NCBI GenBank assembly: GCA_002010305.1
Contig: MTND01000002.1
Coordinates: 1-51,710, forward strand
DNA: 51,710 nt
DNA from: Archaeoglobi archaeon JdFR-42
GTDB taxonomy: Archaea; Halobacteriota; Archaeoglobi; Archaeoglobales; JdFR-42
Direction of reading: 5' to 3'
Position 1 is the stretch's first letter. Each line of letters opens with the position of its first letter. Both the position numbers and the translations under genes were made by a program. Positions 1-9,528 of this stretch are shown piece by piece. The notes under the pieces are model-generated. The model saw only the letters and a program-made list of their open reading frames with translations, searched no databases and was not told where the DNA came from.

Positions 1-833
1 GCCTGGAATTCCGCTATAGACCTTCCAAACTGCTTTCTCTCCCTTGCATACCTCAAAGCCTTCTCATAGGCTCCCTGGGCAGTGCCTACTGCCTGTGCAG
101 CAGCTATCAATCGGCTCTCATTGAAGAAGTCCATTAGGTGATAGAAACCTTTACCAAGCTGTCCAACCAGATTCTCTTCTGGTACCCTGACATTACTGAA
201 AGAAAGTTCTGCTGTATCAGAAGGCCTTATCCCTAGTTTCCCATACATTTTAGTGGCTTTAAAACCTTTAGTATCGGCATCTACTAGAAACAGGCTCAAA
301 CCCTCGTTTCTCTTTTCTTCCTTTGAGGTTCTGCACACCACCAGGATGAAATCAGCGATAGTACCATTAGTGATAAAGATCTTACTTCCATTGATAACGT
401 ATTCATCCCCATCTTTCTCTGCTCTTGTGGTTATGGAAGCAACATCGCTGCCTGCATTGGGCTCTGTAATGGCTGTAGCCATGATGGCATCACCAGTGGG
501 CAGTTTAGCCAGGTAGTTCTCCTTCTGCTCCTCAGTCCCAACTTTCTGAAGAATCTCGCAACCAAATGTGGTTGAAAGGATATGGGCCATTCCAAGATCC
601 ACTCTGCAGAATTCTTCTATAACAAGAACGTTTTCCATTGGAGTGAGCCCCATTCCATTGTATTTTTCATCGATGGTAACTCCAACAAATCCAAGTTCAC
701 ATGCTTTTTTCCATACATCCTTTGGGAATCTCTCTTCTCTGTCGTATTCCCTTACATTTTCAAACTCTTTTTCTGCAAAATCTCTCGCAGCCTTTCGAAT
801 CATCTTTTGGTCTTTACTCAGTTCAAACTTCAT
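1..833 (-). CDS. Acyl-CoA dehydrogenase, partial (C terminus beyond window)
   Basis: This gene encodes an FAD-dependent acyl-CoA dehydrogenase, which introduces the alpha-beta double bond into acyl-CoA and passes electrons to electron-transfer flavoprotein. I read 277 residues from ATG at 833. They hold the N-terminal helical domain, the central signature MATAITEPNAGSDV near residue 120, the following NGSKIFITNG strand, and the start of the C-terminal helical domain (RERKQFG). About 100 residues of a usual 380-residue protein, including the catalytic base region, lie beyond base 1. The start is fixed by GGAGGGATGA, which is also the 3' end of the upstream gene, so the two are translationally coupled three bases apart. 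The neighbour is an ETF-linked-type membrane Fe-S protein, which supports a role in beta-oxidation or a related acyl-CoA or branched amino acid pathway. The chain length of the substrate cannot be told. Confidence 0.95.
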   Translation of the reverse strand, partial: MKFELSKDQKMIRKAARDFAEKEFENVREYDREERFPKDVWKKACELGFVGVTIDEKYNGMGLTPMENVLVIEEFCRVDLGMAHILSTTFGCEILQKVGTEEQKENYLAKLPTGDAIMATAITEPNAGSDVASITTRAEKDGDEYVINGSKIFITNGTIADFILVVCRTSKEEKRNEGLSLFLVDADTKGFKATKMYGKLGIRPSDTAELSFSNVRVPEENLVGQLGKGFYHLMDFFNESRLIAAAQAVGTAQGAYEKALRYARERKQFGRSIAEFQ

Positions 834-836
834 TTT

Positions 837-2822
837 TCATCCCTCCAAAGATTGCATTATAAGCTCTACCACATCTACCACTTCAATCACATCATCCAGC
901 TTTTGAGTTTTTACCGCATCTTCAAGCATGATATAGCAAAAGGGACAGCTAACCACCAGTATCTCGGCTCCGGTGTCAGCAGCCTCTCTGATCCGTATTT
1001 CAGATGGTCTCATCTCTCCGGGATATTCCACCCATAGATTCCCACCTCCCCCTCCACAACAGAAAGATCTCTCTCTATTTCTCTCCATTTCAACCAGTTC
1101 TACTCCTGGAATCGACTGAATTATTTCTCTAGGTATATCGTAGATTCCGTTATACCGACCCAAAAAGCAAGGGTCATGATATGTGACCTTCTTCTCGATT
1201 TTCTTTTTGGGTCTAATTTTCCCATCCTTTATTAGCTGATGGAGTATCTCGGTGATATGATACACATCATAGTCTCTACCCTTTAAAGGATATTCGTTTT
1301 TCAGAGTGTTATAACAATGGGGTGAGGTTGCTATAATCTTTTCTATCCCATATTTCTCAAATGTTTTCATGTTTTTCTCTACAAGAAGCTGAAAAAGCCC
1401 CTCTTCTCCCATTCGACGTGGATCATTGCCACAGCAATCTTCTTCCCTTCCAAGAATTGCAAAATCAATTCCAGCATTGTTGAAAAGTTGGACGATATCC
1501 TTTGAAACCTCAATACATTTTGAATCATAGGCATTTGCACATCCGACATACCACAGATATTCGAATTCACCATCTCTGGGTTTTTTCACTTCTAATCCTT
1601 TAGCCCACTTCTCTCTCTTAAATCTTGACTCACCCCATGGATTTCCCTGTTTTTGTATGTTCTGGAGAACATCCCTGACCATGGGTGGAATTTCTCCTGT
1701 GTCAACCATTCCTCTTCTCATCTCTCCAAGTAGATCCATTGGTTCAACATAAACTGGGCATTGCTCCACGCAGGCTCTGCAAGTGGTGCAACTCCAAAGA
1801 CCCTCCTGATCAATAACTTCTGGTACCAGTTCATCGTTCTGTCCTCTTCTGAAGAAATTGTTGATTGAACATTTTTTACGGATCCCTTGAATTACATATA
1901 GAGGGGAAAGACTGGTTCCTGAGTTATAGGCTGGACATGCATCGTGACATCTTCCACATTTCATGCAGGCAAGAGAACTCAAAAGATCCCTTCTGGTGAG
2001 GTCCTTGTAACTTAACGCTCCTATGTATTCCCCTTCCATATCTACATTCCGCATTGTTCCTTCTCTGGTTGAATATTTAAAGAGGATGTTTAATGGAGCC
2101 ATTAGTACGTGGAACATTTTAGTGTACGGTATTATTGCAATGAATATTAAAGCCAGTACTGAATGAATCAACCATAAAGCGGAATGAAGGTACTGGGACT
2201 GAGGCACAATGTAGGAAAGAATTCCGCCTGCATAGGCTCCTTGGACTATCTTGTAGTAAGATATTCGTATGGCCTCGATTATAAATCCAGTAATACCTAT
2301 TACAAAAAGGATCATCAGAGAGATGCCATCATCCTCTTTAAATTTCTCCTTTGAGAATCTTTTCGGCCTTATAACATATCGAATCCATGCCATCCCTATA
2401 AGACCAGCGAGAAAAAGAAGTCCAAAAGTGTCCATTGCAAATTCATAAACCACAAAAAAGGTTCCTTTAAAAAAGTCAGCCTCACTTCTTTCGACGATTG
2501 TAAGTATAATGGTTCCAATGGTTAATATTATAAATCCCCATAGAACGAGCAAATGGAAAAATGCTGATCTTCTTTCCCGTCTTATCAGTCTAAGATTTAC
2601 AGCAGCATCTTTGAGGAGAATTATGAATCCCTGCCAGAAAGGAACTGTGGTGGATGGTTTTCCCTGCATGATTAAAAAGAATCTAAACGCTACACCAACC
2701 AAGAAAATTGCAAGGGCAAGAAAACTAAGCTGGTAATGTAATGCTTTAAAGACATCCTGAATATTCCAGAAAATCTCTCTCGTGGGTAGAGTTGCAAGAA
2801 TGGCTGGTAGAGCTAGGCTCAT
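837..2822 (-). CDS. Membrane Fe-S oxidoreductase (FadF/EtfD-like, HdrDE-type fusion)
   Basis: This is a 661-residue fusion of a NarI/HdrE-like membrane domain and an HdrD-like domain. The first 250 residues contain about six hydrophobic segments with histidines suited to heme b. Two 4Fe-4S motifs follow, CMKCGRCHDAC near 285 and CTTCRACVEQC near 343. Two cysteine-rich CCG domains come last, with CCGNDPRR near 462 and CCGGGGG near 587. In the family such proteins take electrons from ETF, or link thiol/disulfide chemistry to the membrane quinone or methanophenazine pool. The coupled acyl-CoA dehydrogenase favours the ETF-oxidising role, but etfAB is not in the window. A TATA-like sequence about 28 bases before the ATG suggests a leaderless start. 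A stand-alone heterodisulfide reductase role cannot be excluded. Confidence 0.88.
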   Translation of the reverse strand: MSLALPAILATLPTREIFWNIQDVFKALHYQLSFLALAIFLVGVAFRFFLIMQGKPSTTVPFWQGFIILLKDAAVNLRLIRRERRSAFFHLLVLWGFIILTIGTIILTIVERSEADFFKGTFFVVYEFAMDTFGLLFLAGLIGMAWIRYVIRPKRFSKEKFKEDDGISLMILFVIGITGFIIEAIRISYYKIVQGAYAGGILSYIVPQSQYLHSALWLIHSVLALIFIAIIPYTKMFHVLMAPLNILFKYSTREGTMRNVDMEGEYIGALSYKDLTRRDLLSSLACMKCGRCHDACPAYNSGTSLSPLYVIQGIRKKCSINNFFRRGQNDELVPEVIDQEGLWSCTTCRACVEQCPVYVEPMDLLGEMRRGMVDTGEIPPMVRDVLQNIQKQGNPWGESRFKREKWAKGLEVKKPRDGEFEYLWYVGCANAYDSKCIEVSKDIVQLFNNAGIDFAILGREEDCCGNDPRRMGEEGLFQLLVEKNMKTFEKYGIEKIIATSPHCYNTLKNEYPLKGRDYDVYHITEILHQLIKDGKIRPKKKIEKKVTYHDPCFLGRYNGIYDIPREIIQSIPGVELVEMERNRERSFCCGGGGGNLWVEYPGEMRPSEIRIREAADTGAEILVVSCPFCYIMLEDAVKTQKLDDVIEVVDVVELIMQSLEG

Positions 2823-2830
2823 AGGTGGTG

Positions 2831-2856
2831 GTTTTATAAAACAGTATAAAAATTTT
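2831..2856 (-). promoter_or_regulatory. Promoter with 12-base palindrome before the Fe-S/acyl-CoA dehydrogenase operon
   Basis: Reading the minus strand, a TATA-like TTTTATACTG is centred about 28 bases before the ATG at 2822. Between it and the start lies the perfect palindrome GTTTTATAAAAC (2831-2842). The palindrome could be an operator or a second AT-rich promoter element. AT-rich palindromes are common by chance in archaeal spacers. Confidence 0.4.
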
Positions 2857-3075
2857 ATTATTCTGTATTGATAATAATATTTATTCCCTCTCCCTTCTGT
2901 GGGTGTTGAGTATTTTTTTCGGGTCTTTGACTTAGAAGAGCTGATTCATAATAATTTTCATAAAAAAAAGTTATAATACACGAGCAACACGGGATTTTAA
3001 AGAGGAAAACATTTTATATAGTAGAAATACACATAATGAATCCCTTGTGAGTTTTTTCTTTACAAGGTGAGACAC

Positions 3076-3591
3076 ATGGTAAGGCGAATGAAAATTATCA
3101 ATGACCCCTCTGACTTAGTTCCCTTGCTTCAGATCTTCTCGTCTCGTATTTACCGTGGCGTATATGATGAATTGAGTAAAGGATGGAGAACCCTTGAAGA
3201 GTTAAAAGCTGTGGTTGATGGAAATGTTGAAGAGGCTTTGAAAGTTCTTAAAAAGGGGGGATTAATTGAAACACAATGGAGGATGCCTGAAAATCCAGGA
3301 GATGCCCCAGTTAAAGAGTATAGAAGTACGTATTCCCTTGTAACTGCCAACTTTCAGTGTTCGATGAAACACCTAAATGAATTGCTTAACGTGGCCTTCA
3401 TGCCTGAAAACATTCTTGAAGAGTTCAATTCTAAGATTGTTGATGAAATACGGAAGGGTAATTCTTCTATTATTCATATAAGTCGAGATCTTGGTCTTGA
3501 CCCAATGTTTGTTAAAGGTATAGCAAAACGATCCCTTAAGCTCAATGTCAAAGGCCAGAGAGTTGAAATTGCTAGAGAAGAAGAGATATAA
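3076..3591 (+). CDS. Winged-helix (ArsR-like) transcriptional regulator
   Basis: The protein has 171 residues. The N-terminal part carries the pattern of an archaeal winged-helix domain: a helix RIYRGVYDEL, then EELKAVVDGNVEEALKVLKKGGLIETQW as recognition-helix region and wing, with a charged, proline-containing loop and a hydrophobic C-terminal half with further helices. It is likely a DNA-binding regulator; the target and ligand are unknown. I prefer ATG 3076 because GGTGAG at 3066-3071 then acts as its ribosome binding site; the upstream GTG at 3067 sits inside that site. A TATA box (TTTATATA, 3013-3020) lies upstream and implies a short leader. It is divergent from the Fe-S/acyl-CoA dehydrogenase operon, so it may control that operon, but nothing in the sequence proves this. 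Confidence 0.75.
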   Translation: MVRRMKIINDPSDLVPLLQIFSSRIYRGVYDELSKGWRTLEELKAVVDGNVEEALKVLKKGGLIETQWRMPENPGDAPVKEYRSTYSLVTANFQCSMKHLNELLNVAFMPENILEEFNSKIVDEIRKGNSSIIHISRDLGLDPMFVKGIAKRSLKLNVKGQRVEIAREEEI

Positions 3592-3621
3592 AAATTATAA
3601 AATTAAGATTTTAGAGAGATA

Positions 3622-3867
3622 ATGACTACCATACGGGATATACTTAATAAATTAAAGTGGCACCCAGATTACGATTTTAGTCAGGTAGAAATATCATATC
3701 TTTCTAGGCCAGAAGGCATTTTAACCATTTGGGGAGATGAGGTTGAGGATATTGGAACTATGTTCGTCGAGCTTCGCGATGGTACCATGATTCCACTCCA
3801 TCGTCTAGTCAGGATAGCTCATGATGGAAAGACGATCTGGGATCGAAAACAAAGAAGAAAAATCTGA
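3622..3867 (+). CDS. MJ1316 / DUF504 (UPF0248) family protein
   Basis: This is an 81-residue protein matching the small archaeal UPF0248 family. It begins with a conserved IRDILNKLKWHP segment, and the second half has RDGTMIPLHRLVRI followed by a tryptophan-containing tail. The fold has been called an RNA cyclic-group end recognition domain because it resembles part of eukaryotic proteins acting on RNA 2',3'-cyclic phosphate ends; the archaeal function is not established. It starts 30 bases after the regulator gene, with a weak GAGAGAT site before ATG, and may be cotranscribed. The length is normal for the family. Confidence 0.8.
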   Translation: MTTIRDILNKLKWHPDYDFSQVEISYLSRPEGILTIWGDEVEDIGTMFVELRDGTMIPLHRLVRIAHDGKTIWDRKQRRKI

Positions 3868-4005
3868 TGAATTAACTTCATCTGTTAGTCTATTAATAAA
3901 GCGAACGGAATTACAGAAAATTATTTAACTCTTTCAGATGGTAATCCAAGGCTGAAGACTGAACATTTTAAGATGGTTAAGATAATTCATAATGGAGCTG
4001 ATACT

Positions 4006-5472
4006 ATGAAAGACATAATCAGAGGGAGATTTAATCGAGAAATGGATGAAGAAGCCCTTGAGTACACATCTTCTCTTACATTTGACCGGCATCTCTTTTA
4101 TTATGATCTGCTCGTCGATTATGCCCATGTGCTAGGTCTGGTTAAAGAAGGACACATCTCTGACAATGATGCAAAAATTATCTTGAATGGACTCATGAGA
4201 GTGGAACAGGAAGGCATCCCAGAAGGGAATTACGAGGATATACATGTTGCTATAGAATCCAAGTTGATAGATGAAGTTGGGGAAGATATTGGAGGAAAAT
4301 TGCATACCGGGAGATCAAGGAATGATGAAGTTGCTACATGTCTTCGTATGCTTGCAAGGGATTTATTGCTGGAACTCATGGTAAAGCTGAACAACTTGCG
4401 GGAAATTATTTTAAAAAAAGCTGAAGAGAATATTGGAACGATCATGCCAGGATTTACTCATCTTCAGCCTGCTCAACCAACTTCTCTAGCCCACTGGTTG
4501 CTGGCATATCATGACCCCTTAGAAAGGGATTTCCAAAGAGCTAGAGAGATTTTCCAGCGAGTTAATCTTTCCCCTCTCGGATGTGGAGCCTTTGCCTCCA
4601 CTGGGTTTATACTTGATCGAGAATTCACTGCAGAACTGCTGGGGTTCAATGGTATAGTAGAGCATTCCATGGATGGAGTTGCTGGAAGAGATTTTCTTTT
4701 GGAATGTGTATATTTAGCTAGCTCTGTAATGGTTGTCCTGAGCAGAATGGCAGAGGAATTGATAATCTGGAGCTCTTTTCCAGGTTTTGTTGAATTGCCT
4801 GATGAATTTGCCTCTACCAGTTCCATAATGCCTCAGAAGAAAAATCCTGATGTGGCAGAACTTGTGAGAGCTAAAACTGGCTCTGTTATGGGCCATCTTA
4901 TGGCCTTGATGTCCATTTACAAGGCTCTTCCTTTTTCCTACAACAGGGATCTTCAGGAGATGAACATTCATATGTATGGTGCACTCAAGATGGCATGTGA
5001 CTCCGTTGGTGTGATGGCAAAAATGTTTGAGGGCGTGAAATTTAATATCGATGCCTTTAGAAGCAAATCGGTTGATGGATTTACAACCGCTACAGCGCTA
5101 GCGGATACGATAGTAAAAGTATGTGGAATCCCCTTCAGGAGGGCCCACCGGATTGTAGCTAGAGCAGCTATGGAGGCCACTCAACCGAGTTTGAAGTTGC
5201 TCGATGATATTTCGTCAGAGTTAATGGGGAAGAAACTATCTAGCCTTGGTCTTTCACCCGAACATGTTGAATCAAGCCTTGATCCAGAAAAAGTGGTAGA
5301 GAGCAGAATCACAGCGGGTGGGACTTCAACATCAGAAGTTAAAAAGATGATCGTCAGCAGGAAAAAAAGACTTGAAAGAGATAGGAAAAAGGTCTTTTTG
5401 ATGAGAGATGAGATCTCTACGAAGCTTGAAAGGCTAAAGAATATGGTGGCAGGCGTGGTCCATGCTGGGTAA
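4006..5472 (+). CDS. argH: Argininosuccinate lyase
   Basis: ArgH cleaves argininosuccinate to arginine and fumarate, the last step of arginine synthesis. The 488-residue sequence has the superfamily landmarks: GGKLHTGRSRNDEVAT near 100, MPGFTHLQPAQPTSLAHW near 150, and the flexible signature loop GSSIMPQKKNPD as STSSIMPQKKNPDVAE near 275. The start at 4006 (MKDIIRGRF) matches family N termini and has GGAG eight to ten bases upstream. The longer reading from 3973 adds 11 non-family residues. Its last 11 bases overlap gatD, so arginine synthesis and tRNA-dependent glutamine synthesis are cotranscribed. The next upstream gene ends 138 bases before it, with an AT-rich spacer that probably holds the promoter. 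Confidence 0.97.
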   Translation: MKDIIRGRFNREMDEEALEYTSSLTFDRHLFYYDLLVDYAHVLGLVKEGHISDNDAKIILNGLMRVEQEGIPEGNYEDIHVAIESKLIDEVGEDIGGKLHTGRSRNDEVATCLRMLARDLLLELMVKLNNLREIILKKAEENIGTIMPGFTHLQPAQPTSLAHWLLAYHDPLERDFQRAREIFQRVNLSPLGCGAFASTGFILDREFTAELLGFNGIVEHSMDGVAGRDFLLECVYLASSVMVVLSRMAEELIIWSSFPGFVELPDEFASTSSIMPQKKNPDVAELVRAKTGSVMGHLMALMSIYKALPFSYNRDLQEMNIHMYGALKMACDSVGVMAKMFEGVKFNIDAFRSKSVDGFTTATALADTIVKVCGIPFRRAHRIVARAAMEATQPSLKLLDDISSELMGKKLSSLGLSPEHVESSLDPEKVVESRITAGGTSTSEVKKMIVSRKKRLERDRKKVFLMRDEISTKLERLKNMVAGVVHAG

Positions 5473-6697
5473 ACGGGTTAGAGTTAAAAGGGGAGAGAAT
5501 GTGTACGAGGGCATTGTGATGCCCTCTACTACAGGAACTTTTGTGTTGAAGCTGGACAGTGGTTACAATATTGGTTTGAGCTCTTATGATGAGGTTGAGG
5601 TTGTTGAAGAACAGCAGGAGTCTATTAAGACTAAACTTGAGATTCCCCATGTTAAAGGGAAACCTGAGGTTTCTATAATTTCAACCGGTGGAACTATCGC
5701 CAGCAAGGTAGATTACCGGACAGGAGCAGTATCCAGCCAGTTCACTGCGGAAGAAATCGTTAGTGAAGTCCCAGAAATAATGAATTTCTGTAATGTGAGA
5801 GCAAAGCTTCTGTATAATATTCTGAGCGAAAATATGAAGCCGGACTACTGGAGAGAGCTGGCTAGAAACATCTATAAGGATATACAGGATGGAGCTTACG
5901 GTATTATTGTTACACATGGTACAGATACCCTGGCCTATACATCTTCTGCCATCTCTTTTATGGTCTCTACTCCGGTTCCTGTGGTATTTGTCGGAGCACA
6001 GAGAAGCTCAGATAGGCCCTCGAGTGATAATGTGGTTAATCTTGTATGCTCTGCCTCTACTGCAGTAAGTGATATTGGGGAAGTTGTAGTGGTCATGCAT
6101 GGCTCTACATCTGATGACTTCTGCTACATCCATCGAGCAGTTAGAGTAAGGAAAAATCATACATCAAGGAGAGATGCTTTCCAGACGGTGAATGATTTTC
6201 CCATTGGGGTGGTATCCTATCCTTCTGGTTCAATATCATACCAGAACGATTTTATCAGTAGAGGTGAACGAAAGCTGGAGTTGAAAGATACTCTGGAAGA
6301 GAAATGTACTCTGATAAAGTTTTTCCCAGGGTTGGATCCTGATATTATCAGGTTTTTCTACGATCGGGGTTACAGGGGGTTTGTTATAGAAGGTACTGGA
6401 CTTGGGCATGTTTCTTCAGACTGGATAGAAGTGCTTAGAGAGATATCAGACGACTCCCTCATAACTATGACGTCACAGTGTATTAATGGCAGAGTGTGTG
6501 ACAGAGTATATGATACTGGGAGAGACCTTTTAAAAGCTGGGGTGATAGAGGGAGAAGATATGCTTTCTGAGACTGCATTGATCAAGACTATGTGGTTGCT
6601 GGGTAATTACGAGCTTGATGATGCTAAGAAAATGATGAAAAAGAATCTTGTTGGGGAATTCAGAACACGGACAGGGTGGTATAGTGAAAAATGCTGA
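5462..6697 (+). CDS. gatD: Glutamyl-tRNA(Gln) amidotransferase subunit D
   Basis: GatD is the L-asparaginase-like subunit that releases ammonia from an amide donor for the archaeal GatDE complex, which turns Glu-tRNA(Gln) into Gln-tRNA(Gln). The 411 residues begin with the small barrel domain (KRVRVKRGENVYEGIVMP) that GatD has and plain asparaginases lack. The asparaginase motifs STGGTIAS near 75 and VTHGTDTLAYTSSA near 155 provide the catalytic threonines. The ATG at 5462 lies inside the end of argH. The gene is followed by gatE with a short overlap, the standard archaeal pairing. Length and motifs are normal. Confidence 0.96.
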   Translation: MLGKRVRVKRGENVYEGIVMPSTTGTFVLKLDSGYNIGLSSYDEVEVVEEQQESIKTKLEIPHVKGKPEVSIISTGGTIASKVDYRTGAVSSQFTAEEIVSEVPEIMNFCNVRAKLLYNILSENMKPDYWRELARNIYKDIQDGAYGIIVTHGTDTLAYTSSAISFMVSTPVPVVFVGAQRSSDRPSSDNVVNLVCSASTAVSDIGEVVVVMHGSTSDDFCYIHRAVRVRKNHTSRRDAFQTVNDFPIGVVSYPSGSISYQNDFISRGERKLELKDTLEEKCTLIKFFPGLDPDIIRFFYDRGYRGFVIEGTGLGHVSSDWIEVLREISDDSLITMTSQCINGRVCDRVYDTGRDLLKAGVIEGEDMLSETALIKTMWLLGNYELDDAKKMMKKNLVGEFRTRTGWYSEKC

Positions 6698-8582
6698 AAC
6701 TGCCACAACAATTGATTACGAACAAATAGGGCTTAAAGTGGGAATTGAGATCCATCAGCAGCTTGATACTTTCAACAAGCTTTTTTGTGGATGTCCAACA
6801 GTATTGAGGGACAATGAAGAAAGTTGTATGGAGTTTTCAAGGTTTCTAAAAGTCACCAAAAGTGAGATGGGAGAAGAAGATGTTGCGGCCAGAGAAGAGG
6901 TGGCTAGAAGTAGGAAATATGTTTATCTGTTTTACGATACCACCTGTCTGGTAGAAGCAGATGAAGAGCCCCCTTCTGAACTTAACCTTGAAGCTTTAAA
7001 AGTGGCTGTTGAGATCGCCCTTCTGCTTCATATGAGACCAGTAGATGAGGTCCACACTATGAGGAAAATTGTGGTGGATGGATCCAATACCAGTGGTTTC
7101 CAGAGAACCGCCCTTGTTGCCATGGATGGCTATATTGAGACAGAAGATGGTAGAGTGGGGATAGACACTCTCTGCTTGGAAGAAGAAGCAGCCCAGAAAG
7201 TAGAAGAAAAAAGAGGAGTAGTGGTATATTCTCTTGATCGTCTTGGTATCCCTCTGGTGGAAATTGGAACTGCTCCGGATATTCGCACTCCTCATCAGGC
7301 GAAACAGGTGGCAGCAAAGCTGGGGATGATTTTAAGATCTACAGAAAAGATCAAAAGGGGACTTGGAACCATTCGACAGGATGTAAATGTCTCTATCAGG
7401 GACGGAGCAAGAGTAGAGATCAAAGGCGTTCAAGAGCTAGAATTACTAGACACCATAGTGGAAAATGAGGTCATGAGGCAAATAAATCTTCTAGCAATCA
7501 GAGATGAATTAAAGAAAAGAGGGGCATGGGTAGATAAAACAGTTTATGATGTGACCGATATTTTTGCTGATACACAATCCAAGGTCTTAAAAAAAGGGTT
7601 AAAGCAAGGGAGAGCCCTCGCAAGTGTTCTAAAGAGGTTTTCTGGACTTGTTGGAAAGGAAATACAACCAGAACGCAGGTTCGGCTCAGAACTGGCAGAT
7701 ATAGCGAAGTTGTTCGGCCTTGGAGGGATTTTCCATACAGATGAGCTACCAGCATACGGGATTTCTATAGAGGAAGTAGCTCGATTGCGGGATAAAGTCA
7801 ATGCGGATGAAAATGATTGTATCATACTAATTGTGGGAGAGGAAAATCGAGCTAAAAACGCTCTGGAGAGAATACTCAAACGAGCAGAATATGCTCTTGA
7901 AGGTGTTCCAGAAGAGACCAGAAAAGCTCTTGAAAATGGCTCGACAGCTTATTTAAGACCCCTTCCTGGTGCAGCGAGAATGTATCCTGAAACTGATGTC
8001 CCTCCTGTACAAATATCTGGAGAATTTTTGAAGAGTATTAAACTTCCTGAGCTCATAGATGATCGTATTGAAAGATTTAAAAAAGAATATGGTCTGAATG
8101 ATGAACTTGCAACTGTGATGGCTAGATCTTCTAGGCACAGATTATTCGAAGAACTCGTAAGAGATGGTCATTCTCCTCCTCTGGTGGTCAGGATCCTTGA
8201 GATGGTTTTACCTAGCTTGGAAAAAGAGGGTATAAATGTGATTAGTATTACGGATAAGCATTTCAAGATGGTCTTTAACCTTCTTAAGAGTGGAAAAATC
8301 GCAAAAGAAGGCATTGATGAAGTCTTAAAAGTTATAGCAGAAAGACCAGATATTACTGAAAGCGATCTGAACGAGATCGTTTCAGGAGTAGATGTGACAG
8401 AAATTGAGAAATTCATTAAAAAGTTAGTTCAGTCAAAAGAAGAGTTCATAAGAGATAGGAAAGAGCGCGCATTCAGCCCTCTGATGGGGTTGGTGATGAA
8501 AGAATTTAGGGGAAAGGTTGATGGCAAAGTGATAAGTGAGCTTCTCAGGAAAGAGATTCAGACCCTCCTTAATGATCGGTGA
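6684..8582 (+). CDS. gatE: Glutamyl-tRNA(Gln) amidotransferase subunit E
   Basis: GatE is the tRNA-binding and kinase/transamidase subunit of the archaeal GatDE complex. The 632 residues open with the GatB/GatE signature LKVGIEIHQQLDT and a CGCP motif. The shared catalytic core includes EEEAAQKVEE and VEIGTAPDIRTP. An AspRS-like insertion (roughly 270-400) is specific to GatE, and a helical YqeY-like tail closes the protein. I chose GTG at 6684: GGTGGT lies just upstream and the protein then starts a few residues before the family core. This overlaps gatD by 14 bases. A TTG at 6648 in the same frame would add 12 residues and is less likely. Confidence 0.95.
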   Translation: MKNAETATTIDYEQIGLKVGIEIHQQLDTFNKLFCGCPTVLRDNEESCMEFSRFLKVTKSEMGEEDVAAREEVARSRKYVYLFYDTTCLVEADEEPPSELNLEALKVAVEIALLLHMRPVDEVHTMRKIVVDGSNTSGFQRTALVAMDGYIETEDGRVGIDTLCLEEEAAQKVEEKRGVVVYSLDRLGIPLVEIGTAPDIRTPHQAKQVAAKLGMILRSTEKIKRGLGTIRQDVNVSIRDGARVEIKGVQELELLDTIVENEVMRQINLLAIRDELKKRGAWVDKTVYDVTDIFADTQSKVLKKGLKQGRALASVLKRFSGLVGKEIQPERRFGSELADIAKLFGLGGIFHTDELPAYGISIEEVARLRDKVNADENDCIILIVGEENRAKNALERILKRAEYALEGVPEETRKALENGSTAYLRPLPGAARMYPETDVPPVQISGEFLKSIKLPELIDDRIERFKKEYGLNDELATVMARSSRHRLFEELVRDGHSPPLVVRILEMVLPSLEKEGINVISITDKHFKMVFNLLKSGKIAKEGIDEVLKVIAERPDITESDLNEIVSGVDVTEIEKFIKKLVQSKEEFIRDRKERAFSPLMGLVMKEFRGKVDGKVISELLRKEIQTLLNDR

Positions 8583-8590
8583 TTTGGATA

Positions 8591-9511
8591 ATGGGAAAAG
8601 AACATCTGGAAAAAATAAACCCCTCTTTTGTAAGCCACTATGAATCCATTGATCCGACTGATGAATTTTTCGAATTTATGGACAGACCATTAAAAAAAAG
8701 CATACGAATCAATACATTGAAAGTGAATTTGAATTCTTTTGCCCCTTTCTTGGCATCGAAATATAAAGTTGAAAGAATTCCATTCATACCAATCGGATTG
8801 TATATGTATCATGATTCACCTGGCAATACAGTGGAACATCAGCTTGGATATTATTTTGTTCAGGAAACAGCCTCCATGATTCCCCCTCAGATACTTGCTC
8901 CAGAGCCAGGAGAGCTGGTTCTAGATATGTGTGCCGCTCCAGGAGGGAAAACAACTCAAATAGCCCAGTATATGGATAATACCGGTTGTGTGATTGCCAA
9001 TGATGCTCGCAAGAGTAGAGCTAACATCCTTTGCTCAAATTTGCAAAGAATGGGTGTGATAAATACAGTAGTGACTGTGAAAGATGGAAGATTCTTTAAG
9101 CGATTCAAAGATACCTTTGACAAGGTACTCCTTGATGCCCCATGCTCAAATGCAGGGCTGGTGAGAAAAAATTATAAGTATCTCAGAGATTGGAGCTTAA
9201 AATATGTACGCAAGCTTTCTAATCTTCAAAAAGAGTTGATTATGGCGGCCTATGAGGCTCTTAAGCCTGGTGGAATTCTGGTGTATTCGACATGTACCCT
9301 TGAGCCTGATGAAAATGAGGGTGTGGTAGATCATCTCTTGCAAAATACCATGGCAGAAATTGAGCCCATTCGTATAAATGTCAGGTCGCATACACCTTTT
9401 ACCGAATTTGAGGGAAAGATATACACAAGTGAAGTGGAAAAGTGTTTGAGGCTTCACCCCCAGGATAACGATACAGAAGGATTTTTTATTGCCAGGATCC
9501 GGAAAGAATAG
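8591..9511 (+). CDS. NOP2/RsmB-family RNA m5C methyltransferase
   Basis: This is a SAM-dependent RNA (cytosine-C5) methyltransferase of 306 residues. Motif I is LDMCAAPGGKTTQI near 115. The two catalytic cysteine motifs are present: LLDAPCSNAGLVRK (motif IV) near 185 and YSTCTLEPDENE (motif VI) near 235. The substrate, tRNA or rRNA, cannot be told from the sequence; archaeal homologues methylate tRNA or the rRNAs. ATG 8591 follows GGTGAT, which overlaps the gatE stop, so translation is coupled. The longer start at GTG 8579 adds four residues. The next gene encodes a PUA-like domain that bacterial RsmF carries as a fused C terminus, suggesting a two-protein methyltransferase. Confidence 0.92.
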   Translation: MGKEHLEKINPSFVSHYESIDPTDEFFEFMDRPLKKSIRINTLKVNLNSFAPFLASKYKVERIPFIPIGLYMYHDSPGNTVEHQLGYYFVQETASMIPPQILAPEPGELVLDMCAAPGGKTTQIAQYMDNTGCVIANDARKSRANILCSNLQRMGVINTVVTVKDGRFFKRFKDTFDKVLLDAPCSNAGLVRKNYKYLRDWSLKYVRKLSNLQKELIMAAYEALKPGGILVYSTCTLEPDENEGVVDHLLQNTMAEIEPIRINVRSHTPFTEFEGKIYTSEVEKCLRLHPQDNDTEGFFIARIRKE

Positions 9512-9528
9512 GTAGGAAGGGTGAGATA

